NCBI GenBank assembly: GCA_001599815.1
Contig: BCIA01000002.1
Span: forward strand, 6,855,626-6,919,625
Length of the DNA stretch: 64,000 nt
Direction of reading: 5' to 3'
Source of the DNA: Furcasterigmium furcatum
Taxonomy: Eukaryota > Ascomycota > Sordariomycetes > Glomerellales > Plectosphaerellaceae
Part shown: positions 42,445 through 52,091 of the stretch, one piece after another
Numbering within the stretch: the stretch's first letter is position 1
How the letters are laid out: each line of letters opens with the position of its first letter
Translations under genes and position numbers: made by a program
The notes under the pieces: generated by a model
What the model saw: only the letters and a program-made list of their open reading frames with translations
What the model was told of the DNA's origin: nothing
The model's database searches: none

Positions 42445-43105
42445 CTTGATAGGTCACGGCGACTGGCAATGTATTGCTTGTGGCTGCCCTCTGGCTTCCG
42501 AACTTGACGCTGGCCAGTCCCGTATATATAGTATGTACGGTGACTGATGCTTGAAAGGGCCCAGCTCCGTGAGTGGTCAGAGACCAGGGCGAGTCGTCGG
42601 TCTTGGCCATCTCCCAGCTGTGGCAACTGCGGCGCTAGGAGGCCATGGGCATGGACCTTGCTGAGTGCGTTTGAGCAAGTTTTCCTGGGATGCAAGGTCC
42701 TCGCTTCGTCGGCTAGGGGACTCGGCGTTTGGCTCATGAGCTCACGTCTGTTGTAAACTTGCCTGTGTGTGATCCGGGGACTCAGAAACGCACCCTCCGG
42801 CACTCAGAAGACCTGGAAGAGCATACCATCGGCGGGTTGGGCATTAAGACTTTGAGGGAGAGTTGAAGAGACATGGCCTTGAAAGACTCCGGGCAGCAAG
42901 CATGCGCAAGGCGGTTCTTATCATATCGTAGGCGCAAGGTGCGGACCTTTAATTACAGCTTTGATGCAACGGGGGCCCGGCCGCCCGTCTTTCGGACGAC
43001 CTCCGACCCGGGCGGCGACGTCGGAGGCCGCTGAGTCAGCGGGCTCCGTGCCGGGCGGCCTCGACTTCAGTCTAAGGTACGCAACCCTCCGAGTCCATCC
43101 TCCTC
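42445..43105. other. Intergenic, 0.66 kb
   Basis: Contains the TATA box of the X325 gene and the 3' flank of the ferroportin gene. Nothing else seen. Confidence 0.5.
42523..42530 (-). promoter_or_regulatory. TATA box of the X325 copper protein gene
   Basis: TATATATA on the minus strand, 79 bp upstream of the ATG at 42444. A strong TATA box suggests regulated rather than constitutive expression. Confidence 0.5.
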
Positions 43106-44689
43106 TCATCTTAGCCGGACAAAAGCAGCGTACAGCAGGGTCGCACTGGCGACGGCCAACACGGAGATCAATGACGGCCATTGGAACTCCGGGGGGCGGA
43201 AGAATACAATGGTTGACATGTAGGACAGCAGCTCGAACGCGTTTTGGAAGGCCGCCTCGATCGATGAGAACTTCCCGCGGCTTTCCGCCTCCACTTCCTG
43301 CAGAGCAGTTAGCTTCTCTTCCTGATCGTGAACGCGTCGGGCGCGGATTACCTCCTGCACAATGATCTGAGTGCACAGGTCGAAACCCCGGAGCCCGAGC
43401 CGGCTTACGATCGTGCCGACGACGAGGCCGCTGGCCGATAGGAGGGGCTGCCGCGCACATGCCCAGAACACAACAAGCCCGGCGATGAGCGGTATGACTT
43501 GGCAGATGCTCAACCAGAGACCCGCCCGGAAGGGCCCCATCCTGGTGATCAGCCAGGGCGCAACCCATGTCGCGAGGACCTCGAATGTGACGCTCAAGGT
43601 CCTGGCGATGCCGATCTGGGCCGTACTGTAGCCGGACGAGACCAGGTACGTAACCATCTGGCCAGAAAAGCTGAGGACTGTGAGGTAGAGCAATGCGCCG
43701 GCGACGGAGGGAAGAAAGGTGCGGTGGCGGCAGTAGAAGGCAAAGTCGGCGACGGACGCCTGCAAGGGCTTCGAGACGGCTCGCCATGCCCGCGCCAACA
43801 CGGACGCCGGCTCCTGCACAGGGTCAGAGGCCTGCGGCTCTCGGCTCTGTTTGACCTTTCGAGTCTGCAGGTCCGGAACCTCGTAGTATATCCGAGCAAT
43901 GGCATAGTACTCCACGATGACAGATGCAACGTTCATTGCCAGGTTGGTCAGGATGGCGGCCTCCGTCGAAATGCTGTCGATGACGGCGATGAAGAGCGGC
44001 CCGAGGAGCTTGCATAGAAGATCTATGCGACGGATCTGCGAGTTCAGAGCCGACAACGCCGTGACATTGTTCTGCGAAAGAACGACGACCTGTGACGGAA
44101 ACCTAGATCAGCCGAGTGCGCCGTTCCTGGCTCGGGGGAGGCAAAATTTACCCAGTCTTTCTCAACCGAAACCAAGTTGATCATGGCGCTGAGCTTCTCG
44201 ACGCAGGCAAGCAGCGTGACAAGCACCAGCACCTCCTCGTGCCCGACACCCGAGAGAGGAAGGTCGATATACAGCACGTAGAAGAGCGCACAGGAAGCCG
44301 CCACCGCCAGTCGTTGGTATACTGGGGGAGCAGATATCAGAAACGCGGCGGGGCGGCAGGGGGCGCGACGTACTGATGGAGGCGCGCACAACTCGGAGCC
44401 GGTCGTTGCCGTCGATGTAGCGGCCGACGGCGGGCGCGAAGACCATCGCCGAGAGCCCGCGAGTTAGGGCATACACGGACATGGGGAGCAGGGTGCCGGG
44501 ATATATCTTGGCTAGGTACAGAACCGCGCCGAACTCAAAGACGCGGGAGTTCCATGTCGAGAGGAAGTGCGACACGTAAAGACGACGGGCGATCCGGGAT
44601 GATACCTGGGTCGAATCGCCTCCGAGAAGGGGAGTCTGCTCACCGGGCGGGACGGCTCCTTCATCGGCGTGGCTCTGCTTGCGGTGCAT
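43106..44689 (-). CDS. Ferroportin (SLC40) family iron exporter, 3 exons
   Basis: Exons 44689-44374, 44321-44152 and 44089-43106 (introns 52, 62 nt) give 489 aa. Family hallmarks: RRLYVSHFLSTWNSRVFEFGAV at the N-terminus, with the Asn/Ser-Trp-x-x-R-x-[FW]-E-F motif of ferroportins; LLACVEKLSAMINLVSVEKDW; VLSQNNVTALSALNSQIRRIDL; and GYSTAQIGIARTLSVTFEVLATW in the C-terminal half. About eleven hydrophobic helices are seen. A hydrophilic N-terminus (residues 1-30, with PPGEQTPLLGG, a dileucine-type motif) suggests vacuolar or endosomal routing; this is inference. Animal ferroportin exports Fe(II); direction in fungi is less clear. It is transcribed divergently from a ZIP fragment. Confidence 0.92.
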
Positions 44690-45459
44690 GGCTGGTATAG
44701 TAAGGCGACGTGAGGTGCTATCGGCAGCCGTTGCCCAAAGCGATATGCGCAGAGGACGGACGGGCTTAAGTAGACATATGAAGAGGGAGCATTCTGGGTT
44801 TCACCGCGGCGTGAGCCCGGGCCAGACGGCACTCTGTTGTGGATGATCATGGAGTCTTCTCGATACACGCCGTGTAGTCCCGTCCCTGTTCAAGTCTTGC
44901 AAACCAGCCCAGATTCCGAGCATCTTGCCCCACGCTGCTAGTTCTGGTCCGTTCCCGCTCGGAAACCGCTGAGTCATGAACTCGGCGGTCATGGTGCTCG
45001 TGATGCTCCGCAGATGGATGGTCCATCCCAGCAAAAGGCGTACGAGTAGTCGGTACTAGGTACCATGATCATTATTAGTAGACTCTCTAACTAGAACCAG
45101 GTATGCACTTACTTTCACTCCACTGTATCGGCGCTCGGTGCTGTGCTCTGATACTTGGTCCCCCTGATTCACTCGAAGCAGACTACTCGCGTGTTGGCTG
45201 AGCAAAGGGCTTCTTGCACATTGACAAGGCGAGGCAGTCAAGTCCGCCTGGGGTAGCCATCCGGGTGCCCTCGATCTGGTTTGAGAAAGCATCTGCTGCT
45301 TGGGAGGCGCATGTATAAAGCTGGACTCTGTCGGCTGAAGACGCGGAATCGTTGCTGCCATCGGCAACTCTGAAGTGGCTGCGAGACTGACTTTCGCCCG
45401 CTGGAAATCTCCGCCTCAAAATCCCCGTTGCTGCGTTTATCGCCTGACTCCTTACCACC
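44690..45459. other. Divergent region between ferroportin gene and ZIP fragment
   Basis: 0.77 kb, likely carrying the promoters of both. No TATA box is obvious. Not scanned for metal-regulator sites beyond reading; GATA-type HGATAR motifs are not clustered. Confidence 0.4.
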
Positions 45460-45861
45460 ATGGAGGGCGCATCATCCACCGAGGGCCGCCGCCCCTTCAC
45501 CGTCACCATCGAGTGTGGCGTGGGAAACGAGTACGACGGGCGACAGGGCCTCCGCATCTCCGCCATCTTCGTCATCCTCGTGGGCTCCCTGGCGGGCTGC
45601 CTCCTCCCGATCATCCTGGCGCGCCAGTCCCGCTTCCGCATCCCAAACATTGCCTTCTTCGCCGTCAAGCACTTCGGCTCCGGAGTCATCATCTCCACAG
45701 CCTTCATCCACCTCCTCGCCCCCGCCATCGGCGCCCTCTATTCGCCAGAATTCCTGTCCAACGGCGCCGTCCTGGAGGCTCGACGCACCCCGACCTTCCA
45801 AGCCTACGGATGCATGTGTCTCGGCGCTGGGCTCATGGGGTTGTTGGGTAAATGGGCCTGA
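45460..45861 (+). pseudogene. 5' fragment of a ZIP-family zinc/iron transporter
   Basis: 133-codon frame with good ATG context (CACCATGG). It contains the conserved start of fungal ZIP transporters: CGVGNEYDG, GLRISAIFVILVGSLAGCLLP (helix 1), RIPNIAFFAVKHFGSGVIISTAFIHLLAPA (split over helices 2-3; quoted here only as landmarks) with the family's GSGVI-ATAF type motif. After about residue 115 the sequence departs from the family and stops; the His-rich loop, helices 4-8 and the metal-binding HSV/HE motifs are missing. Family members are usually 350 residues or more. No rescue by an intron or frame change was found in the next 570 bp. It is therefore a truncated gene, perhaps broken by a rearrangement, although the retained part has no internal lesions and may still be transcribed. 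Confidence 0.7.
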
Positions 45862-46430
45862 TCGGGGAAGACTGGGCGCCCTGAGCCGGAGGGCAATGGC
45901 ACAGTGTGGTCGGGGACAGTTATACGGCAGTATGTTCCTTGTCATTCGGCCCTCTGACCTCTGCTCCGGGGCCGTGGACTGAGTTTCCCTGATCAGTGAC
46001 CATAAATCGTTCACCGACATTTCAATACAAGCTGCAAGACCCCGAGTCCAATGCCTGACTTTCGTTTCCATGCGGCCATCTCCTTGTGCCGGGTCATCAG
46101 AGTCGTGTAGTGGCGGCTGAAAAAAGTAGTACTGAGTACCTAGGTGCTCCGGGCATCAGAGAGTTCCAACCAGCCCCCCTTTTTGGGTTAAAGAAAGGGG
46201 GTCAGCAGTATGACTAAGCGGACTCTCGGCCTCCGAGGCGCTCAGCTGTGGCAGGTCGACGACAAGTTCCTTTCACGGCCACGGGCTTCCGAGTCAGTTT
46301 CCCCCCAGATATACGCAGCCCACCTCCTTTCTGGTCCAGCGCGGGCCTCCGAGGGACCTTCGCCCTACATCCCGCGTCGGTGTCTTCGGAGCCTCCGACC
46401 AACTGGCGCACAGGCAGCCATTGACTCGCC
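45862..46430. other. Intergenic, 0.57 kb
   Basis: Searched by eye for the missing 3' part of the ZIP gene; none found. Contains the promoter of the next Zn2Cys6 gene and a short CCCCCCTTTTTGGG... homopolymer run near 46175. Confidence 0.5.
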
Positions 46431-48704
46431 ATGCCGCCCAGGCGTGCGTGTGATGCATGTTATCGCAGAAAGGCAAGCCGCTGAGCATCACCCCCCCTCC
46501 TTGGTGCTGCGGAACGTGACGGAGAGCTGACCTTCCCGCTCTCGACAGATCCAATGCTCCATTCCAGAGCCTGGACGTCCTTGCAACTGGTGCGCCCATC
46601 ACGGGCTGGGGTGCACCTTTGACAAGGAGCGACCGCGCAAAAGCCGACAGAACAGGTAAGTTGGCAAAGTCTCGCTGCCTTCTCTGGCAGCCAGCCCGGA
46701 TCTTGCTCTTCTGACCTCCTCCGCTTCGTGGTCTGTTAGGGTCACAGAAACCTACGTCCAAGAGCTGGTGCAGCGGATTCAGCAGCTTGAGGCGGCCCAG
46801 GACACAGGCCTTCATGCGTTGCCTGCGAGCTCGGAGTCCGCGACACCTCAAGATGGAGCAGCGGAGGTGGAATCTCCTCCAGTGCCGTCGACTTCGAGCC
46901 AGCAGAGGGACGAAGCCGCAGCCCTCACACAAACTGCTCCCGCGACGCCGCTGGAGTCCCCTCGCTTCCGGGGACCAGGCGGCGAGGCCACCCCCGATAT
47001 CTTCCCTGTCGAATACAACATCGGGCTGAATTGGCTCTTCAACGGCATCCCCATCTTCTCCGAGCAGGGCCAGCAATGGCTCCAGAAGAAAACCGGCCAG
47101 GCTGTCGACTGGGGCAAGTATCGCGTCTTGACTCCCGAACCCTCCCTGAGCCTGCCGTTGTCCCCAGCTGAGATGTGCGAGCTGCCGGACAGGAATGCCA
47201 CCCAGGACATCCTCGCACGCTACTTCCACTCGTCGTTTCGGCTTTATTTCCCGGTCCTTGACCAGCCACTTTTCGAGGAGACACTGCAAACGGCGTATGA
47301 TACCGTTCACAACGATCCGCTCTCGTCGCCGCCGCACATCTCGGCCAGGGCCTGCGTGCTGAGCGCTCTCTCCGTCTGTTTTCGCCTGGGAGGCCCCCGA
47401 AGCCTGCCTCTAGGCGTCGATCCCATCTTGTGCGCTACCAGAGCGCGTTGTCTGTTCCTGTGCCTCGCTGGGGATAACAGCCTAGTGAGCTTGCAGACGG
47501 CGCTCCTGCTGGTGAGATGAACCGCGCCGTGGTCCTGCGGCGTGCCCCAACCCTGGTCTAATGGTAGAGCAGCGCTGACGTCAAATGTCATAGCACATAC
47601 ACTACGCCTGGAGCGGGCACTGGCAGGCCGCTGAACTCTTCCTCTCAATGGCCTGTCGTGCCGTCTCCGTGTTGGGTGGCCATGTTCATTGGCCCCTGAA
47701 CAATCGTGGAGTCGAGGCTCCACGTCACGAGCGCCACCTTGGCCACGCCCGGGCGCTGTTCTGGCTGTGCTACATGTTTGATAAGGACCTGTCCTTCCGG
47801 ACCGGGCGCGTGCCCATCCTGTCACACGCGTACTGCGACCTAGCCCTGCCGGCAGGCTACGATGATTGCTACGCCTACTTGCGCGTCCTCGACGAGTTCT
47901 GGGACGGCAACGAGACGGCCTACGACCGACTCCTCCCACACTTCCCCCGCGACCTGCGGCTCGGCCACATCAAGGAGAAGGCGTACCAAACGTTGTACTC
48001 TGCGCACGCTTTGAAGACCACGGACGGGCTCTTGTTCCACATCCGCCAGCTGGATGACGAGATCGAGCGTTGGAGGCTCTCCGTCCCGGCCGATTTCCGG
48101 CCCATCCTCTCCCCGGCCCCGACGGCCCCCGTGTTCCAGGCCGCCATGACGAATCCTCATCGCGTACACTTTGCTCACCTCCAATTCGAATATCACCACC
48201 TCATGATCGTCATCCACACCACAGTGAGAAGGTATAGCTCGGCTTCCGATACCGTCAGGACCGCGGACGAGGCCGCGGCCTTCCACAAGGTCATCCACTC
48301 CAGCGTCGACCTCGCCCTGGAGGCTAGTCGGTCCACATTATCGTTCTTGCGGGAAGTCGTCCTCCGTCTTCCAGCTCAGGCATTCCGGTGAGCAGCTTGT
48401 CGTAAGCCTCCCCATCCCGCCACCACTAATAAGGAGGTCCAGCTTCATCACGTCCTACTCTAGCACCGCGGCCATGGCTATTTTCCTTAACGTGGTGATC
48501 CACCCGCGCGACGAAGAGGTGCAGATTGACGTGGAACGCCTCGTGTCCGCGGCCAACGTGATCCGGAGTCTGCCAGCGGAAAACCTGATAGGGGAGGATC
48601 CCCAACGCCTGAAAGACACAAGCGACTTTATCATGGGGCTGGTCTGGCTTGGCACATGTGCCATCATGAAGTCAGACGCAGACGGGGAAGGCGGACACAC
48701 CTAG
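46431..48704 (+). CDS. Zn2Cys6 transcription factor, 5 exons, first intron with GC donor
   Basis: Exons 46431-46472, 46549-46655, 46740-47511, 47594-48387 and 48443-48704 give 658 aa with all phases closing. The cluster is Cys7, Cys10, Cys17, Cys26, Cys29 and Cys36 (C-x2-C-x6-C-x8-C-x2-C-x6-C) in MPPRRACDACYRRK joined to IQCSIPEPGRPCNWC. To join it the first intron (46473-46548) must begin with GCAAGC, a GC-AG intron; it has a GCTGAC branch and a CGACAG acceptor. A linker coiled coil (TYVQELVQRIQQLE) is followed by a disordered Ser/Thr/Pro stretch. The fungal-specific domain lies at about residues 215-480 (ILARYFHSSFRLYFPVLD; HARALFWLCYMFDKDLSFRTG). It may regulate neighbouring transporters by position alone; no direct evidence. 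Confidence 0.9.
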
Positions 48705-48924
48705 CAGCGGGCAGCTCATTCGGATGCAGCAAATCGAGGACAGGCGGCGATAATATTGTGAGGACCAATCGAACCGCGCCGAGGCGGCCTCTCTTGAAAA
48801 GACAAAGGGCCAAACTCCCGTTCCCTTGCCCCGGCTGTCTAGTTCTATCTATTGTGATCCTAGGCCGATCTGCCGGGAATGCGCCTCTGAAGGCGGCACC
48901 TTCGAGCAAGCGAGCGTCCGTCGC
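48705..48924. other. Convergent intergenic, 0.2 kb
   Basis: Short gap between the stops of the Zn2Cys6 and CHR genes. Nothing recognised. Confidence 0.5.
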
Positions 48925-50582
48925 TTACACGACGAAGAGGAATTGCCCCGCGACCGCGCCTATGGCCACTAGCAGAATCGGGGTATACTTGTTCGTAAAC
49001 TTGTAGAGGGCCGCGAGGGCGAGCATGTACAGGACCGCCGACGGGCCGACCTGAGCGACTGTGACAATCGCATCGCTGACGGGCTTGTCCTTGACCTTCT
49101 CCAGAGACCCCTCGACGCTGGCCTTGAGGATCTGCACTGCGATGATGGCGATGACACCCACAACGGAGCCACAGAGGCCATCGAAGAAACTGGAGAGGAA
49201 CTGGTGATCGAAGAACAAACTGTTAGCCGCCTGCCTGCTTCTCGGACGTCGGGGACGAGGCGCGGCGCCGAGAGGGCCGGACTGACCTTGTTCCGGACCA
49301 GCTTCTGCAGCAGGTCGTGGCCGGCGATGGTAAACAGGAAGCATGGGAAGAACATGCCCAGCGTAATGATGACGGCCCCTGCAAAGGCGTTGCCAATCGA
49401 CCCATCCGAGTACCCGCCCTGGAAACCAACAAAGGTTGCGAAGATGACCAGCGGCGCGGGCAAGATGTTCCCGATGGCAATCCCATCGATGAACACGCTC
49501 TGCGGGAGCCACGCCCCCATCAAGACGGCCTCGACCTGGACGAACGGGATGGCCGTGTACGCGCCACCGAAGGACAGGGAGCCGGCCACCAGGCCGAGGA
49601 CGAAGAGATTGATGAGCGAGGGCGTCCTGGCGATGCCGAGGGCCAGCGAGACGGGCGAGGGCACGCCGCGGAAAACAACGTAGAGCGCATAGCCGACGTA
49701 CTGGAGGACGAAGAGCGCGGCTGCCGGGAGCCAGAGGCGGCGGGCGACGAAGGTGTAGATGAGCCCGTAGAGACCGAGCGATATGAAGCTGCGCGGGAGA
49801 TGGTATTAGCCTCGAGGCGCGCCGAAGAGTCACATCTCGGGCACGACTCACATGTTGATGCGGAGGGCGCCGTTGACTGCCGTGCAGAGGGCTGCAATCA
49901 CCAGGAACGGGTCAACCTCCTTGGAGTTGTTCTTCCGCACGGAGTGGTCGGCTATCTTGTGGGTTGCTCGCAAGATCTGGCACACATGCCGTGTCAGTAC
50001 GTGGAAGTCCAGGCGCGGGCGGAGGTGCTTCGCAGGGAAGAAGGCACTCACCATTGCTGCGACAATAGGCTGCAGAGCTCGGAAAGACGCGTTGAAATAA
50101 TTGTTCTCGAATCCCGCCAACGAATAGAGATAGCTGGCGAGGAGCATCAGGACAAACCCTGGCAAGATGAACGCCATGCCGGCGATGACGCCCCCCAGTC
50201 TCCCGGCTGACAGGCATCCGAAGAACATGCACAGCTCCGCGGCCTCGGGCCCCGGTAGGATCTGGTAGACGGCGAAGACGCGCTGGAATCGTGGGATGGT
50301 AATCCACTTGTCCTGGAGGACGAGCTTCTCCTTAATCAGGGCAATCTGAGCGACGGGGCCGCCCCAGGCGAAGAGGCCAAAGTTGTAGAAGAAGAACCAG
50401 AAGAGCCTGGGGTACGATAGCTTGGGGACTTTGGAGTTGTCGTCCAGTCCCGCCTCGTCATGAGCGCCGTCGGAGGCTGTCGCCGCGTCGTCTGGCCGGC
50501 AAGAGCTCGACACCTGGGACTCTTGGTCTAGTTGTGATGCCGGTGCCGGCGCGGCCACGGGTGCCGTGGAATGAACTCCCAT
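48925..50582 (-). CDS. CHR-family chromate/oxyanion transporter (two-domain), 4 exons
   Basis: Exons 50582-50052, 49976-49852, 49788-49287 and 49200-48925 (introns 75, 63, 86 nt) give 477 aa. The start is the ATG at 50582. Both homologous halves of the CHR superfamily are visible. N-half: LFWFFFYNFGLFAWGGPVAQ, then YQILPGPEAAELCMFFGCL and GGVIAGMAFILPGFVLML. C-half: LVAGSLSFGGAYTAIPFVQ, then IAIGNILPAPLVIFATFVGF. The FGGP..Q / LPGP.. motifs mark the transport core. About ten helices are predicted. CHR proteins export chromate in bacteria; fungal members have been linked to chromate or sulfate movement, sometimes sensitivity. The third intron was placed by its GGCTAAC branch, giving LVRNK joined to FLSSFFDG. 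The 75-nt first intron keeps the frame open. Confidence 0.9.
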
Positions 50583-51142
50583 TGTGCGGGAAGATGCTGG
50601 CAAGCCCTCGACAGGGGCTGGCAGTAGTACCGCAGGAGCTTGAGACCGACACGAGGAGGAGCCATGTTGAATGGACTACTAATTTATACCTACTTATATA
50701 GACACGTCCTGAGACTCATGCTGGCTGGTCATCGACAAGGCCGTTGTCTCAGGGGGCGCAAGACTGCCGTTGATGGACGGACAGGGAGACTCTGGTTGGT
50801 GGGAGTCTAGTTAAAGTCAACACAGTCCAGTGCGAGCCGGCCCTTGGGCTTGTCAACCAATGATCATCGACGTGACCGTCCACTCGGCGCCGGGCTCGAT
50901 CCGTCTCGGGGACTTGAGGTCATAGTCCCAGTGGACGGACTGCCCTGACTTCATTGGCCAGGAGGTCCATGACTTGAGGCCTAGACTGCCCGATGCAGCG
51001 ACAGCCAGGTCTTCAGCTGCCGCCGCTCGTTCACCCGCCGTTCTTACAACTTTCCTTCCCTCTCGAACGTCGAGTCTTGCGGCCACATGTCAATCAAGTT
51101 TTCTTGCAGGCCGGGCCACAGCTCTGACGTGGAGTAGCCATC
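50583..51142. other. Divergent region, CHR transporter and bZIP gene
   Basis: 0.56 kb shared upstream region. A minus-strand TATA-like TATATAAG/TATAAATT cluster near 50680-50700 lies about 100 bp upstream of the CHR ATG. Divergent arrangement makes co-regulation possible. Confidence 0.4.
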
Positions 51143-52091
51143 ATGTTCGGAAACGAAAACCTGGCAAGCCGCCCCCCGGCCCTCTTTCACCTGGGCGTCA
51201 CTAACCTGGCTTATTCCTCATCAGACGGCAGCACGAACGTCGAGACTTACGGAGAACAAACGCCGGTATCGCGCGCGTCGCAAGGAGTACGTGTCCGATC
51301 TGGAGCAGAGGCTGGCGCAGGCGCGTCGACACGGCGTGCAAGCCACCAAGGAGGTGCAGCTGGCGGCCCAGCAAGTCCAGCGGGAGAACGCCCAGCTCCG
51401 AGAACTGCTCAGCCTGGCCGGCTTCAGCCAGGGAGAAATCGGCGCCTGGCTGGGGTCTGAGGGTTGCGACCGCCGGGCGTGCGAGAAGAAGGCAAGCGAG
51501 CGCGCTGCCGCTCGTCGACACCGTGACACTGTTTCTAAGGAGAGAGCGACTCCGACGCAGCACGTCACCAACGCGCGGCTTCCGGAATGTCTTGCTCCCG
51601 CGCAGTCGACGGAAGACCACCCCAACAAGCATGTCAACAGCGAGAGGATGTCCCGGTCGAACAGGGAGGGCACAGCGACATGCCGCCCGCCACCTCCCAG
51701 CGAGGGTACACCGTCCCCATCTCACGATCCCGGTCCCTCGGCCGCTTCTGCCTCTTCTTGCCCCTGTCCGCCGGAAGAGGCACCGCAGGGAGCGAGGACA
51801 AAGCCGCCATGCAAGCTCCTGTCACGTCTTGAGCAAAACCCCAGCGCCGACTTGACCCAGGTCCCCTTCGCGCCTGCTAGGCCCGACGCGGCCCGGCACC
51901 CCGGTACTAACGGCGACGCGGGGGTCGAGTGCGGCCAGGCGTACGAGATGCTTATGCGCTTTGCGACGACCGACGAAAAGGTGGACACGATTGCGAAGGC
52001 GCTCGAGGGGGGGTGCAAGTCAGACGGCCGGGGATCTTGTGCCGTCAGGCGGGAGGTTGTCTGGGAAGTCCTGGACGAGATGTGTGGATGA
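51143..52091 (+). CDS. bZIP transcription factor with cysteine-containing C-terminus, 2 exons
   Basis: Exon 2 (51225-52091) holds the whole bZIP: basic region LTENKRRYRARRKEYVSDLE with the invariant Asn-x7-Arg (Asn18, Arg26 in the spliced protein), then leucine-zipper heptads (DLEQRLAQA ... VQRENAQLRELL). It has no internal ATG before the basic region, so an upstream exon is required. The best solution is ATG at 51143 (MFGNENL), with an intron 51164-51224 that starts GCAAGC, ends CATCAG and has a CACTAAC branch. This GC-AG choice closes the phase to 295 aa. The middle is Ser/Pro-rich. The last 60 residues contain four cysteines (ECGQAYEML, EGGCKSDGRGSC, LDEMCG), a plausible redox or metal-sensing tail by analogy with fungal Yap-type factors; analogy only. 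The first exon is less certain than the rest. Confidence 0.78.

Noticed and set aside
47550..47595. tRNA-like D-arm sequence (GGTCTAATGGTAGAGCAGCG)
   Set aside because: It lies inside an intron of the Zn2Cys6 gene and no anticodon arm, T-arm (GTTCRANNC) or acceptor pairing can be formed around it.
49201..49286. Alternative acceptor at GGCAG (about 49231) for CHR intron 3
   Set aside because: It would keep phase and add ten residues, but it lacks a branch site; the acceptor at 49201 follows a GGCTAAC branch and gives the family sequence directly.
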